The position numbers and the translations under genes are program-made. Below, in pieces: positions 1 through 11,000 of a DNA stretch of 64,000 nt. The stretch is taken from assembly GCA_015146655.1 (NCBI GenBank), contig VKHL01000044.1:1-64000 (forward strand), in the 5' to 3' direction. The notes under the pieces are model-generated. The model saw only the letters and a program-made list of their open reading frames with translations, did not search any database and was not told the origin of the DNA. The stretch comes from Ochromonas danica (taxonomy: Eukaryota > Sar > Chrysophyceae > Chromulinales > Chromulinaceae). Position 1 is the first letter of the stretch. The number at the start of each line of letters is the position of its first letter.

Positions 1-21
1 CACTCTGTCTTAGGTCGAGGG

Positions 22-138
22 CTAAGGTTTAGAAAACCCTGATTTTCCTAGATAAAACTCTTCTTTGAAGAAGGGAAAATGCGCGTTTTCAAAGAAGAGT
101 TTTATCTACGAAAATCAGGGTTTCCTAAATTAAGGAAG
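22..138. repeat. Long foldback (inverted) repeat
   Basis: Positions 34-68 and 89-123 are reverse complements over 35 nt with one mismatch, separated by a 20-nt loop. Weaker complementarity extends outward to about 22 and 138. The arms contain AAACCCTGATTTTC and TAGATAAAACTC. This could be a MITE-like foldback element or the stem of a non-coding RNA. No flanking target-site duplication is obvious, and no transposase is nearby. Confidence 0.75.
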
Positions 139-145
139 TTTTTAA

Positions 146-235
146 TTTATGTATTTCCTTAACGCAATTGAGGTATTTCCTCACTAGATTTATGTATTTC
201 CTCACTAGATTTATGTATTTGCTCTGTATTTATGT
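146..235. repeat. Short tandem repeats, 21-bp unit
   Basis: Imperfect direct repeats built around ATTTATGTATTTCCTCACTAG. The clearest full unit is at 188-208 and the next begins at 209; degenerate copies lie on both sides. They sit directly beside the foldback repeat and upstream of LSM8. Function unknown; they may belong to the same element as the foldback. Confidence 0.6.
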
Positions 236-450
236 AAATGGTCAGAAAAAACTCGACTTCTGAAAAAGGCTGCGAATCGGCTGAGGTCCAAGAGAGTGCC
301 CGTCGTCTTCCATCTAGTGGTTAAGTTGTCAAAACACGGTTTTTCGTCATCTCATCAAAGAAAGTCCAAGCAAAGCACAGACAGCAATCAGACAGAGTTC
401 TTGCTTGTTTCCTCCTTTTATCCCCTTTGAACTTACTTAAATCCTTTCTC

Positions 451-962
451 ATGGCTCTTCAAGAACTACAAAACAGTTAGTATTGTCTGCTCTCTCTTGT
501 GATGTGTCATCATCTTGCCATCATCTTTCCTGCCTAGTGCCCCTTTTTTCTTTGCTCTGTTTGCTGTGGTCTAATCTATCTCTGTCTTTGTCTTCCCCCA
601 ATCTCTGTTTGTCTTTAGAGATGGTGAGCATAGTGACCAATGATGGTCGAAACATTGTGGTAAGTAACTTCTACAGTAACTGTACTCTTTGCTGTTCTGG
701 TGCTAATTGGCATGACATAACATTGATAATGAATATTTAGGGACGATTGCGTGGATATGATCAAACCATCAATGTTATCCTAGAAGGAAGCCATGAGCGA
801 GTTTTCTCAGAGGATAAAGGTGTCATTCAGAATCCTTTAGGTTTGTATATAGTACGAGGTGATAACATTGCCTTGGTGGGTGAGTTGGATGAAGAAGCTG
901 ATGCATTGCGAGATTTGAATGCAATTCATGCTCCTCCTCTAGCAGCCTTGGGACATAGTTAG
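451..962 (+). CDS. LSM8: U6 snRNA-associated Sm-like protein LSm8 (3 exons)
   Basis: LSm8 is one subunit of the nuclear LSm2-8 ring that binds the 3' U-tract of U6 snRNA and supports splicing and U6 stability. I read three exons: 451-475 (25 nt), 619-659 and 741-962. Introns are GT-AG (476-618, 660-740), giving 95 aa, close to the 96 aa of human LSm8. The Sm1 motif is TNDGRNIV-GRLRGYDQ, split by the second intron. The Sm2 motif is GLYIVRGDNIALVGELD, which is diagnostic of LSm8 rather than LSm1. The 25-nt first exon encodes MALQELQN and matches the family's N-terminal helix, which supports choosing the upstream ATG. No close alternative family. Confidence 0.93.
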
Positions 963-1427
963 TATTAGTGAGATAGTCAAACTAGAGAGAGAGAAAAAGA
1001 GAGTCTTCTTCTTCTGTCAGCAGTAGAGTGGTTAAGATGTCAAAGATGGTGGATGAATCAGGATGATCGATGGATGGATGAATGGATGGATGGAGTGGAT
1101 AGTTTTGTGAAGATCGTAGGAGCAGAGCAATCATAATATAGGTGTAACCCTAACCATAGTACGATTCAACGGGTGGTAACTGCTGTGGTCATTCACACTA
1201 ACACCGCTTTACTACCAACATCTTTCCGCTAAAGTAAATATAGCAAAGAAAAAAGGGTTGTAGAATTGTCAGCCAGTACTCCTGTCTTTAAATCTGCTTA
1301 CACAGACCTCACGATCCGTTCAATCCCAATCTCTCCCTCTTGCGAGTTCCAGATTAGAATCAAACCCAACCCAACTACAACTAGCAGTTTTATCTTCTAG
1401 TTATAGCATGCCAACACTTTACAAGAT
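963..1427. other. Convergent intergenic region
   Basis: The region between the 3' ends of LSM8 and RPL10. It holds a GGAT-rich microsatellite at about 1069-1100 and otherwise no open reading frame of note. A single CCCTAACC-like stretch near 1146 is too short to be telomeric. No RNA gene seen. Confidence 0.6.
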
Positions 1428-2266
1428 TTAACCGTGAGTCACGTGGTTCTTAACAGAGAGCTTGCCGTGCTCAGCGATGTACTTGACGGAGGCGCCATCA
1501 GGAACAATCCAGCCTTCTTGACGACCCTTAGCATATTCAACACGGTCAAACTTAGTGAAACCCCACTTGTTAGAGCGCATGATCTTTTGGCGTCCAGGGA
1601 ACTTGAACTTAGCACGACGAAGAGCTTCGATAACGTGAGCAGCGTTAGCATCCTTAGCACGGACAGAGAAGATGATCTGGCCAATAGCAATACGGGCAGC
1701 CATTTCCATAGGCTTTCCGAAAGAACCACGCATACCGGATGACAGACGATCTGCACCGGCGCAGGAAAGCATCTTGTTCTGACGGATGACATGGAAAGGG
1801 TGAGCACGGCAACGAATGTGGTAACCTTCCTTGCCGGTGGTCTTAGTCAAGTACTTGTTGCAGGCAACACGGGCAGCCTCAAGAGCGCAAGCAGTAAGCT
1901 GCTCCTTCTCATCAGAGACCAAGTGAGCGACGAAAGGGAACTGGTCGACACCAATTCTCTTAGCACCGCAATCAAAGATGCGGATCTTGGAATCAGGCAC
2001 ACCTCTGCAGAAGCGAGACTTGATATAAGGCTTGTTCTTCTGGAATCGAACGCAACGAGCAGGTCCTAACAATTCACACAGGTTCCTTTTTAGTCAAACC
2101 ATCTTATTCGTTCAGAACACCCAAAGCAAAACAAAATACAAAAAATACATTTAAAAAAGACATTCCATCCCTTCCTCCACCACCACAACAACAACAAATT
2201 ATCTCCTCTTATAAAATAGCGGAGAAAACATCATCAAAAGAGATGATTTGACTTACTTCTTCCCAT
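1428..2266 (-). CDS. RPL10: 60S ribosomal protein L10 (uL16)
   Basis: uL16 is a late-joining protein of the large cytosolic ribosomal subunit, near the peptidyl transferase centre. Two exons: 2266-2257 (10 nt) and 2065-1428, with a 191-nt GT-AG intron. The 10-nt first exon (ATG GGA AGA A) restores the family N-terminus MGRRPARC, so the start is well fixed. The product is 215 aa, the usual size. Recognisable segments include [37 protein letters not shown] and [13 protein letters not shown]. The C-terminal part [10 protein letters not shown] is also typical. Base composition is richer in G+C than the neighbours, as expected for a highly expressed gene. The reverse strand is open for long stretches, but those frames are shadows. 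Confidence 0.96.
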
Positions 2267-2532
2267 GGTTGAGTGATGGCAATGCAGACAGGAGAATGAG
2301 AGGAGATGGATGGGGCAGGGCAGGCCAGCCAGTGCTGCTCACTGTCACAGTCACACACTCACAGCACGTGTGTGTGCTGGTCTGTCTGTGTGTGTGGGTG
2401 TGTGTGGGGAAGGAAGTTGTGGTGGCGGATTGTGGCACCCGCCACCATCTTAAAGTCAAAGTTCCAGATAGCTAGAATTTCTGGAGGAGGGATTTGTGTT
2501 GACACAATTTAATCAAGAAACAATTCAAATTT
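2267..2532. other. Upstream region of RPL10 with TG microsatellite
   Basis: Holds the RPL10 promoter on the minus strand. A (TG)n-rich tract lies at about 2365-2412. No gene is supported here; open frames on both strands reflect only the simple repeat. Confidence 0.6.
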
Positions 2533-2762
2533 ATGGTAATGACAGAACTCGTTCCAAACGCGGTGCAAAGAATTGTGGGCGAAGGAGGTAATTCCCTTCT
2601 TATATTTCATTTTTTTCTAACTGATGAATTTTCTGCTTGGTTTTTCTTTTGACAGCAGGTGGCAAAGCGGGAAATGCTGGTGAGTTAATTCTTGTTGCTT
2701 GAATTCTTTTGATTTGGAATTTATTTTTCGATTTCTGACAATTTCATCAACTAAGGTGCACA

Positions 2763-3977
2763 ATGTGGGGCTGGCAGCTCGGCCAGCGAGGCCGAACGAA
2801 GCGAGGAGCCTTGCGTCGACTCCCCGCGGGGTGGGTAGAGCACGCCATCGACGGGGAGGGGAACTGTCTCTTTCGCGCCATTGCACACCAGCTGCAGATC
2901 AGCGGCGTGACTGACAGTCTGGATGAAGTCTACACCGATGAGATGCTGAGAGAACTTGCAGATAGTTGTGTGGGCAGAAATTCTATTCGGCTCCGCGTCA
3001 AGATGTCGGATTCATACAAGTTTAATCTGATTCGACAGACCTCCTATGTGGACCACGGAGCCATCGCTGCTCTGGCTGATGCACTCGAAGTCAACGTTGT
3101 CGTCTATGGCGCGCCTGGTGGACATGTCGCAATCAATGCCCATGGCATAGTTGGGTCCACCGAGGAAGGATTCAGAACTCTGCGCATCCTCTACAACAAT
3201 GATCACAACCACTACAACTCGGTGGTGAGAATCCACGAGGCGAACCCGCAGTCGACAGCGGAGACTGCAGCAGACTCGGCGTCCTCAAAGGTCGGGCTGA
3301 AGCGAACGTATGAGGAGCGAGAGAGGACTGCTAACACTCATGTGAGCACTCAGCCGCCGCGCGAGAGGACTGCGAAGGTACTGCGCGATGAGGAGCTACC
3401 CTGCGCCCTAAAGATCTTCGAAGAGAAATACAGGTCCATGCGGGACAACGAGTTCGACATGCTGGTTCGGCTGTGGCCGAACAACAACGTGCCCGCCGTC
3501 GTGCGGAAGTCGGATGTGAGTGGGAGGCCTGCGTTGATTATCTGCCCAGCGGCAGACAAGGTCCTGCCGCTAAAACACGGTGTGCGCACGAATAGAACGG
3601 ACTTCGTGAAGCTGCTGCATGCACTGAAGAACGCCCACGACCTGGGCATCTGCCACCGCGACGTGAAGCCGGACGACATCTTCAAGGACGAGAACGACTG
3701 AATCATCCTCGGTGACTGGAGCTCGGCGACAGAAGCTGGGACCAGGGTAGTCTGGGCGGGCACTCGCTACTTCTACGAAGAGCCGGAGGATGGCTTCCAC
3801 TCGCCGCGTCCGGAAGACGACCTCGTGGCACTGGTGCGGTCGGTCTATCTGATGTATACGAACCAACTGACGACGAGAGATGGTGAGGTGGAGTCGAGAA
3901 TGCTGTGGCGAGCAGCGCTGCTCCTCGCGAGGGAACTCGACTACGACGGCCTGCGAGATTTCTTTCACCGTCTTTAG
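2763..3977 (+). pseudogene. OTU cysteine protease / protein-kinase-like relic
   Basis: The first part is an OTU-type deubiquitinase domain: the Asp/Cys box reads DGEGNCLFRAIAHQL and the C-terminal His box is NHYNSVV. It is followed by a Ser/Thr-rich linker and a degenerate kinase-like region with an ALKIFEEK-like N-lobe and a HRDVKP catalytic loop; coding-like sequence resembling an ILGDWSS metal-binding loop continues to 3977. The reading frame looks broken about once, so this is probably a relic. OTU-plus-kinase architectures occur in effector-like and transposon-associated protein families of protists and fungi; membership here is inference. The segment is markedly more G+C-rich than flanking genes, suggesting a different origin. 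The true start is uncertain: splice-like pieces at 2533-2587 and about 2656-2679 may be upstream exons. Confidence 0.6.
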
Positions 3978-4546
3978 GTGTTGCATCGGTACAGTACGCT
4001 GATAGATTCACAGGTTGATGAGTCTGCAGGATGGAATTGTCTTGACTGAGTGGAATTGTCTGATCTGTAATCCATGGAAATTGAGGGATAGTCTCGGTTC
4101 CTTGGTATCAATTATCATTTTTATGCATTCTCAAAACAAAAGGCATGCCGTATTCTTTCTCCTCCAAAACCTTCCGACTTTTCTATTTTAAAAGGTCGTC
4201 CTTTTGTTTGATGGATTATCTGAAAGAATTCTCTTATAGATTAGAAATAAATAGATAGATATAGTTGCGCTATATAGCTAAATTTCCATCATTATGATCC
4301 AGACAAAGGGGTTCGTAGTTTCCATGATAAGTCCGTTATTCCTTCAATTCTTTCGATAATTGGACACCATTTAATCAGCTTCTTAGGAAACGCTCTGAGA
4401 GCAGGTATAGTGCAACAATAGACACACAAATGAAGGAAGTTCTTGATCATCCAATAATAGTTCTGTGAAAAACACAGGAAGGCGATTACAAATGTTAAAC
4501 CACCTGGTCCCTATAGAAATTATAGAGAACTTAGATAATGCAAGTA
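3978..4546. other. Intergenic, AT-rich
   Basis: No open frame, RNA gene or repeat is supported. Composition drops to AT-rich right after the OTU relic. Confidence 0.5.
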
Positions 4547-4610
4547 ATATCGTTCAGGTGGATAATAAAGCCAAGGCACATGGCAAGGCTCCACTCTCGG
4601 GTCCTACTTT

Positions 4611-4880
4611 TTGTCGGAAGATATTAATTGCTCGGACATAGATGACTCCCGCTTCTTCATATCTCTCGATCACGCGAGACCTCCGCCTGGCAGAGTAAGA
4701 GCATTAGAACACATCGGAATGAAGACAATTAACGTTCAAGACCATGTTCCGATTTCATTCAAATCTCGTGCACAAATGGCGCGCTGGCTGTGCAACTTGA
4801 TCAAATCCATCTTATCCGATAAATATATCGACTATTTCTCTCAAGAAAGTCGCATCCCCTCCACAGCCACACAGCCTTGC
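4611..4880 (+). pseudogene. Possible protein-coding fragment of unknown family
   Basis: An open stretch with no convincing start (it opens with TTG) encodes a non-simple, protein-like sequence including DIDDSRFFISLDHARPPP and INVQDHVPISFKSRAQMARW. It runs into the 5' region of the THUMP gene without a natural end. It looks more like a leftover of a longer gene than like random sequence. I do not recognise the family. It may be linked to the neighbouring OTU relic. Confidence 0.3.
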
Positions 4881-4978
4881 TTGCGCTTGTGCTGCTTGCC
4901 TTCACATTTCTTTCCCATCTCCAAGACCATCTACATACCTTTGATACAGAGATAGTGTCAAGGGTAGTAGTCGGTAGA

Positions 4979-6247
4979 ATGGGTAAGAAATGGCAAGGTA
5001 ATAAAGGGAAGCGTGGTGGTGGTGGAGAGAGTAATAAAGGTGGACATGATATCCCAAGTTGTAAAGGATATCCAATCCTAATGGGAACATGTGATGCTGC
5101 GAAAGAAAGAGAATCTTCTCGTGAGCTAGTCAATCTTCTCAATGATCTCATTGAGGAATTGTACCCCATCACTTCTAATCCTTCCCTCCTTGTGGAAAGC
5201 ACTGCGAGTAAGAGTATTGAAGAAATGATGCGTGCAGAAATTGAAGAAGTGAAAGAACAAAAGCATACTGGTACACAGAATGTTGTCTCTATTAATACTT
5301 CTGTGAAAGGGATTGTCTTGATTAAGATCTTACGAAAGGAATGTTGTCCTGTACGATTGGTCAAGCATATCTTTAACAAGGTGAAAGAAGAGAAGCAACC
5401 CTTGTGTCGATATGTTGTTCGTATCATACCTTTACAAAAAGTTTGTTATCCTGAAGTTGAAGAAATCTTACCTACTTTCCTTGAGTTACAACGAAGTGCT
5501 TTGTCTCTATCAACATCTGTGGTGGTAGACGACCAACAACCACAAGAAAAGAAGGAAGAGTCACCAGAGAAGATAGAAGGAGAAGATGAAGAAGCTGCTA
5601 AGAAGCGTCGAATTGACGAAAGTGGTAATTCAGTGTCAGTGTTGACGCCGGAACGTATTCCATATTGTATTGCCTTTAAGGCGAGAAATCATAATGTCTT
5701 GAAGAAAGATGAAGTCCATCGTCTTATTCAAGGTGCTATGGCAGCTTATGGTTATGGTGACTTCCGTAATCCAAAGGTGAGTGAGAGTGTGCATCTGCTT
5801 TTTATATATATCATCTCGCTCCATATAGCTCGGCTTTGTGAGGTCCTCAAAAGGGATAAAGGAACAATTGTCGAAATTATTGGAGCAACATTAATGCCTT
5901 CCTTTAGCTATCCCCTGGTTTTCAGCAACTTATGGTTGCCATAGAGCCTTGGGGACGCAGGAAGTCAACATCTCATATTGAATTTAATGTTTATTTGTCA
6001 GATATCGTTTGCTTTTACTGTGTATACTAATAACTTATCTGATTTTGATTGTTGTCTATAGGTGATGATGCTTGTAGAAGTGCTGAAGAGCATCTGTGGG
6101 TTAGCATGGATTGAAGGGTATGGCGATTTGTCCGATTTGAATATTAGAAAGCATCAACAAATCCATGTCCATGGTGAGAATAAGTCACTTCAAAGCGATG
6201 TGCAACAACCTGTGGAAGAACAATCGGAAGATGTTGACAGCGATTGA
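4979..6247 (+). CDS. THUMP-domain protein, THUMPD1/Tan1-like tRNA acetylation adaptor
   Basis: Tan1/THUMPD1 proteins bind tRNA and act with the acetyltransferase Kre33/NAT10 to make N4-acetylcytidine at position 12 of tRNA-Ser and tRNA-Leu. Two exons (4979-5776, 6062-6247) with a GT-AG intron give 327 aa. The N-terminus MGKKWQGNKGKR is basic and Gly-rich. GYPILMGTCDAAKERESSRE resembles the family opening. The THUMP domain spans roughly residues 90-300, including YVVRIIPLQKVC, FKARNHNVLKKDEV and VLKSICGLAWIEGY. The upstream in-frame ATG at 4877 adds an unrelated hydrophobic stretch, so 4979 is preferred. The intron carries a short open stretch with no family match. The C-terminus is acidic. 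Confidence 0.8.
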
Positions 6248-6571
6248 TTCTTTCACTTGCTAGATAGAGGAAATGTACAAAGTGTGTAAATTGTCTAATT
6301 ATGAGATGCATCGGTTAGTTTTTTTGATTTAAAGGTGTGTTAGATAGCAGAGTAGAGAAGAAGATGTTAATCATTTGTTTAATCGCCGTTTTTATTTATT
6401 AATTTTATGTATACTATGTATATTATGTACACCAGTCCTATCTGCTTCCACATGGCTGGCATATCAACTGTATAATCTGTTTTTATTGGGTCCCGACAAC
6501 TTGTTCTACTAACGTACGCTTTCTCTTTCTCACACTCTCTTGCTTGGACTGTTTGTCATCGAATTTGGGTT
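6248..6571. other. Convergent 3' intergenic region
   Basis: AT-rich spacer between the 3' ends of the THUMP gene and the next minus-strand gene. Nothing supported beyond likely 3' UTRs. Confidence 0.5.
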
Positions 6572-7240
6572 CTAATGCTGACAAACCATAGACAATACTT
6601 TACCTAACTTACGAAACTCTGATGCGCATTTCTCAAAATGCATTTTAACATTTCTTTCAAAACCTGCACGTGCAGGATATTCAAAGACAATGACCGAATT
6701 ACCACCCAATTCTTTTGATGTTGTCTCATCAACATAACAGAATGTACTCTCTCCTCCAGGCACTGGATAACCCAAAGCCTTTCCCAACAACTCAGTAGGA
6801 ACAGGTTGGCAATGTGGTTTTAAGATCAATTCTTTGATCAAATGGAACTTGGGATGATTGCGAGTAGTAAAGAGGTAGAAGACGAACTCGGTATTACCAT
6901 GTTTTGGAGAATGTGCTTGTTGAATGGTACGAAAGATTTCAAATCCTGGTAATTCAGGTAGAAACCCTTGTAATACATTTGTGACAAGTTCTTGAGCGAA
7001 GAGTGGGTAGTCCGTATTGGCAATGAGGAAGCATGGTTTGATCCCTAAGAGAGTGAGGAAGAACTCTCCGTAATGGGTGAGTAAAGTGGGATCATAGATA
7101 CCATCAGGATGATTCCTCCCTAGAGTGTGTTTTACATGATCAGGTAAGGATTGCAACCAACGCCATTCAAGTTCTTTGAAACGAAGAGTTAAAGAATGGA
7201 TTTGTTCTTGAGAAAGTGTCGTCATCGTTGTTGTTGTCAT
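6572..7240 (-). CDS. Hypothetical protein, 222 aa
   Basis: A single-exon open frame beginning MTTTTMTTLSQEQIHSL. Composition is balanced and globular, with no transmembrane segment and no signal peptide. Conserved-looking stretches are YGEFFLTLLGIKPCFLI, ELPGFEIFRTIQQAH and LLGKALGYPVPGGES. I do not recognise the family and assign no function. The start is the first ATG in frame, preceded by an AG-rich leader. It is divergent from the first ABC transporter, about 0.8 kb away. Confidence 0.7.
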   Translation of the reverse strand: MTTTTMTTLSQEQIHSLTLRFKELEWRWLQSLPDHVKHTLGRNHPDGIYDPTLLTHYGEFFLTLLGIKPCFLIANTDYPLFAQELVTNVLQGFLPELPGFEIFRTIQQAHSPKHGNTEFVFYLFTTRNHPKFHLIKELILKPHCQPVPTELLGKALGYPVPGGESTFCYVDETTSKELGGNSVIVFEYPARAGFERNVKMHFEKCASEFRKLGKVLSMVCQH

Positions 7241-8059
7241 TCTTCTTCTTCTTTGTTGTTACTATTTCCACAATAAGAAACAACGAGATCAAGAAAGACA
7301 GGGAGAATTAGGAAGATGATATGAACAAGTCTCTAAGGAGAGCAAAGCACTCCACGGTAATAAGAAATGAACGATAGACGGTGAAATCAATGGTGGTTTC
7401 GTCTGTGTGTTGGTGGTGAGATGAAACGCTTCTGCTTCAGTGAAACCGTCCATTCATCCTCTCTCCCAGGATTTGGATGATTTTCGCCGTGTCTTCTCTA
7501 TTGATCTCATTGCAGTGGAATGTCTTAATCTGTGAATAAGCATGTATTTAATGGTAAGATGATCATCTCTACCTAGTTACTGGATAAGCGATGTTCTTTT
7601 TTATGTTTGAAAGATGAAATTGACCCTCACTTCCACTACAAAGACGGGAGAGAGTGTGTTTGGTGTTTGTGTGTGACCGGCTGCTCGGTGCTGTATGCGG
7701 GTGAGTGAGTAAGAAGCCCGACAATTTCGAGGAGGTGGATTTAGCGATGACAACTCCTCCCCTCTCTCTCTCTAATCTAACACTCTTGAATCATTCAACC
7801 TATACTGTCCAACCCCTTCAAACACTATCTAACAATCCATCTAGTGATGAAAATATTCACCATATTTTTTAATAACTAAATTTACCAGGTGAGTAAAACA
7901 GTAGAAGAGCGTTCACCGTCATTTCTGGCCGGCAAAGCGCTGAGGAGGTGCTCATGACCCTTGATCTTCATTCTCCTTCTCTTCCAACCACCACAACTAA
8001 TTGAATGACAACTTCAACAACTTCTTTTTCTTCATTCATTTGAGAATAAAAAGACTATC
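7241..8059. promoter_or_regulatory. Divergent promoter region upstream of ABC transporter 1
   Basis: About 820 bp between two divergent starts. It includes a CT-rich tract near 7760. There is no supported ORF and no clear TATA or Inr consensus, so the promoter role is inferred only from gene orientation. Confidence 0.4.
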
Positions 8060-11000
8060 ATGAGCTTTCAAAAGGTATCCCATGAAAAAACATATCTTGA
8101 TCTTGCCAAGAAATTGGAAGATGAAGCCCGTTACAATGCAGAACTAATCAAGTACATGAAAGCAAACGATCTTGACATACCACCTCGTCCTGAACCAGTC
8201 AAACTGACTAGTACAGAGAAAGCAACTCTACATACGGTCATGCAAAAGGGTAGTATTGAAGAAATTCAAGCATCCTTAGAACAAGCACAAAAAGTAGCAC
8301 GCTTGCCTGATATTTCCATTGAGTTCCATGATCTCTGCTTCACCACCTCGGTGCCCGTGAAAAGAGAAATCCCTTCTACTGGACAACTTTTGAAAGACCT
8401 GTTCTGCTTTTGGAAGAAAACAGAGATGAAGGAAGTGGCGATTCTCTCTCACCTCACAGGTCGCATCCTGCCTCGTAAGATGACCTTGCTCATGGGTCCA
8501 CCTGGTTCAGGCAAATCATGTGAGTTACCGTATAGTGCTGAAATGACCTTCGCCTTTTCTTCTCTTGACTGTCTGTGCTGTTTGTCTCTGCTCTATACTG
8601 AATGATGACTGCTGCCTGTGCTATCTCAGCTTTGTTGCGAGCTCTGTGTGGTAAGCTCCATCCTCTGGGACACTCTTCTTATACTGGAGCGGTCTACTAT
8701 GATGGTGACGATATCACGTCGGGGAAGTTCCTTGTTCGAAAGGTCGCTGACTATGTGGAGCAGGGTGATACGCACGAAGCCACCCTCACAGTGAAAGAGA
8801 CCTTGACCTTCTCATGGATGTGCTCGACTGGAGGTCATAGAAGCTATGGATTTGCCAAAGATGAAGAGACAGCAGAGATGCTAGATGAAGATCGCAGCCA
8901 CACCATGATAGCCAATGCATTGTTGGCACTGGGTCTGAGTGGGTGCAAAGACACATATATTGGTGGACCTCGAATCCGTGGAGTGAGTGGCGGTCAAAAG
9001 CGCAGAGCCACGATTGGTGAAATGATCGTGTGTCCTCGACCTGTAAGAGTCTATAAGACATAGTATTTTGCCTTTATTCATCCTTCACTTGCATTGACTG
9101 TGTAGGTGAAGATGATGGATTGCATTACCAGCGGATTGGATTCAGCCACCGCCTATGATATTGTGAAGGCTATGAAAGTAGTGAATGAAATGTTGGGTTT
9201 CACCAATGTTACCTCTCTCCTACAAGTAAGCAAAGTATCGTAATCTCCATACATGTTTTCAAGGAGCTAATTCAGTACCACACACTTCTTCTAGCCTCCC
9301 CCAGATGTCTACGCTCTCTTTGATGAGATCATCCTGCTTCATGAAGGTCACATCATCTATCAAGGTATGATGGCATAACGCTGCACCACAGCACATCCCA
9401 TTTTCAATGCCTGCATTATTTCCACCCTAACCCTATCCCTATTTTACCCCACCCTTCTGCTACTACCAGGATCTCGAGAACAAGTCAAGGGGTACTTCGA
9501 AGGACTGGGATACTTCTGTCCTAATAACATGGATGAAGCAGACTTCCTGCAAGAGCTGTGCACTCCAGAAGGAAGAAGATTCATCCAGAAATCCGACGCA
9601 CCTCATGGTGCTGATGCCTTGGCTAAGGCGTGGAAGACTTCTGAGCTCTATCAGCAGTTGCTAGTTGAGATGCGCTATCCCAGCGCAGAGGATGCGAGAG
9701 CGATTTCACGGGGAAATGAGAAAGTATGGCCAGTAGACTGCATCGAAAAGTACCCTGCCTCCTTCTGGTTCTACTTCAAACTTTGCTTCATTCGTCAGTC
9801 GAAGGTAGTCATCAGAGATGCTGTCTATCTCAAAGCTCGCATCGCTCAGAACCTCATCATGGGAGCTATTACAGGGTCTCTCTTCAGCAACATTTCCAAG
9901 AATGATGTTAATACTATGAACGGCTTTCTCTTCAACACCATCCTTTTCAACGCCATGGGTGGTTTCGATATTCTCACCATCATCTTCGATCAGAAGGCTG
10001 TCTATTACAAACACAAAGACTCCCTCTTCTTCCCCTCCATTGGATTCACCTTCGCTCAGACTATCACCATGTTGCCTGTGCAGCTCTTTGAGAACATCGC
10101 CTATGTCACCATCATCTACTGGTCAGCTGGCTTGTCATCTGATCACAATGGATCTCGCTTCCTCACCTACATCGTCATCAGCTTGGCGCTTGCAATGGTT
10201 ATGAGCCAGCTGTTTCGTATGGTGGCTTCGGTCCGTAGCACTGTCACGGAGAGTGTTCCTGTCCTTGGTCCCATCATTGTCTTGATGATCCTCTTCAGTG
10301 GCTTCGTTCAGCCCAAGTCCGTCATCAGTGATGGATGGATGTGGTTCTATTGGCTCAACCCCATCTCATGGGCACTCAAGGCAGTCACGCTGAATGAGTT
10401 CGGATCTCCCAAGTATGACTATGACACTTGCGTGAATGCTGCCTGCACACAAAAGGAAAGGATGGGAGACTTTGTTCTCAAGGAGTATGGCAACCCCACC
10501 GATGAAAAGTACATTTGGTACTCCTTTGCTGTGCTCATTGCCCACTTCCTGTTTTACTTCACCTTGACCGCCTTAGCCTATGAGTATATTCGCATCGAAC
10601 CTGTTCCTCCTCCTCCCATTCGACAGCCAGACAATGAAGAGTCCAAAGCAGATGAAGACAACCATCACGATGACTCTCCTACAAAGGAAGATTACCTCCC
10701 CTTCGACCCCATTTCCTTCGCCTTCGACAACATCTGGTATACCGTGACGTTACCCAACGGCGAAGATGTGGATCTGCTCAAAGGAGTGAGTGGCTTCTTC
10801 GAGCCTGGAAGCATCACAGCGCTCATGGGGTCGACTGGAGCTGGAAAGACCACCTTGCTTGATGTGCTGTCCGGCCGCAAAAACACGGGTGTGATTAAAG
10901 GAGAGATGTATCATAATGGCATGAAGAAGAATGACAATTACTTCCGTCGCATCATGGCCTATGTCGAGCAGTTCGATAGCTTGCCTGCCAAATGTACCCC

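Noticed and set aside
5777-6061. Possible extra exon inside the THUMP gene intron (reading LCEVLKRDKGTIVEIIGATL)
   Set aside because: Joining 5776 directly to 6062 keeps the family alignment with no missing core residues, whereas the insert has no counterpart in the family.
9426-9450. CCCTAACCCTATCCCT stretch, also CCTAACC words near 1146 and 62995
   Set aside because: Resembles telomere repeats but is only two or so degenerate units, and at 9426 lies inside an intron.
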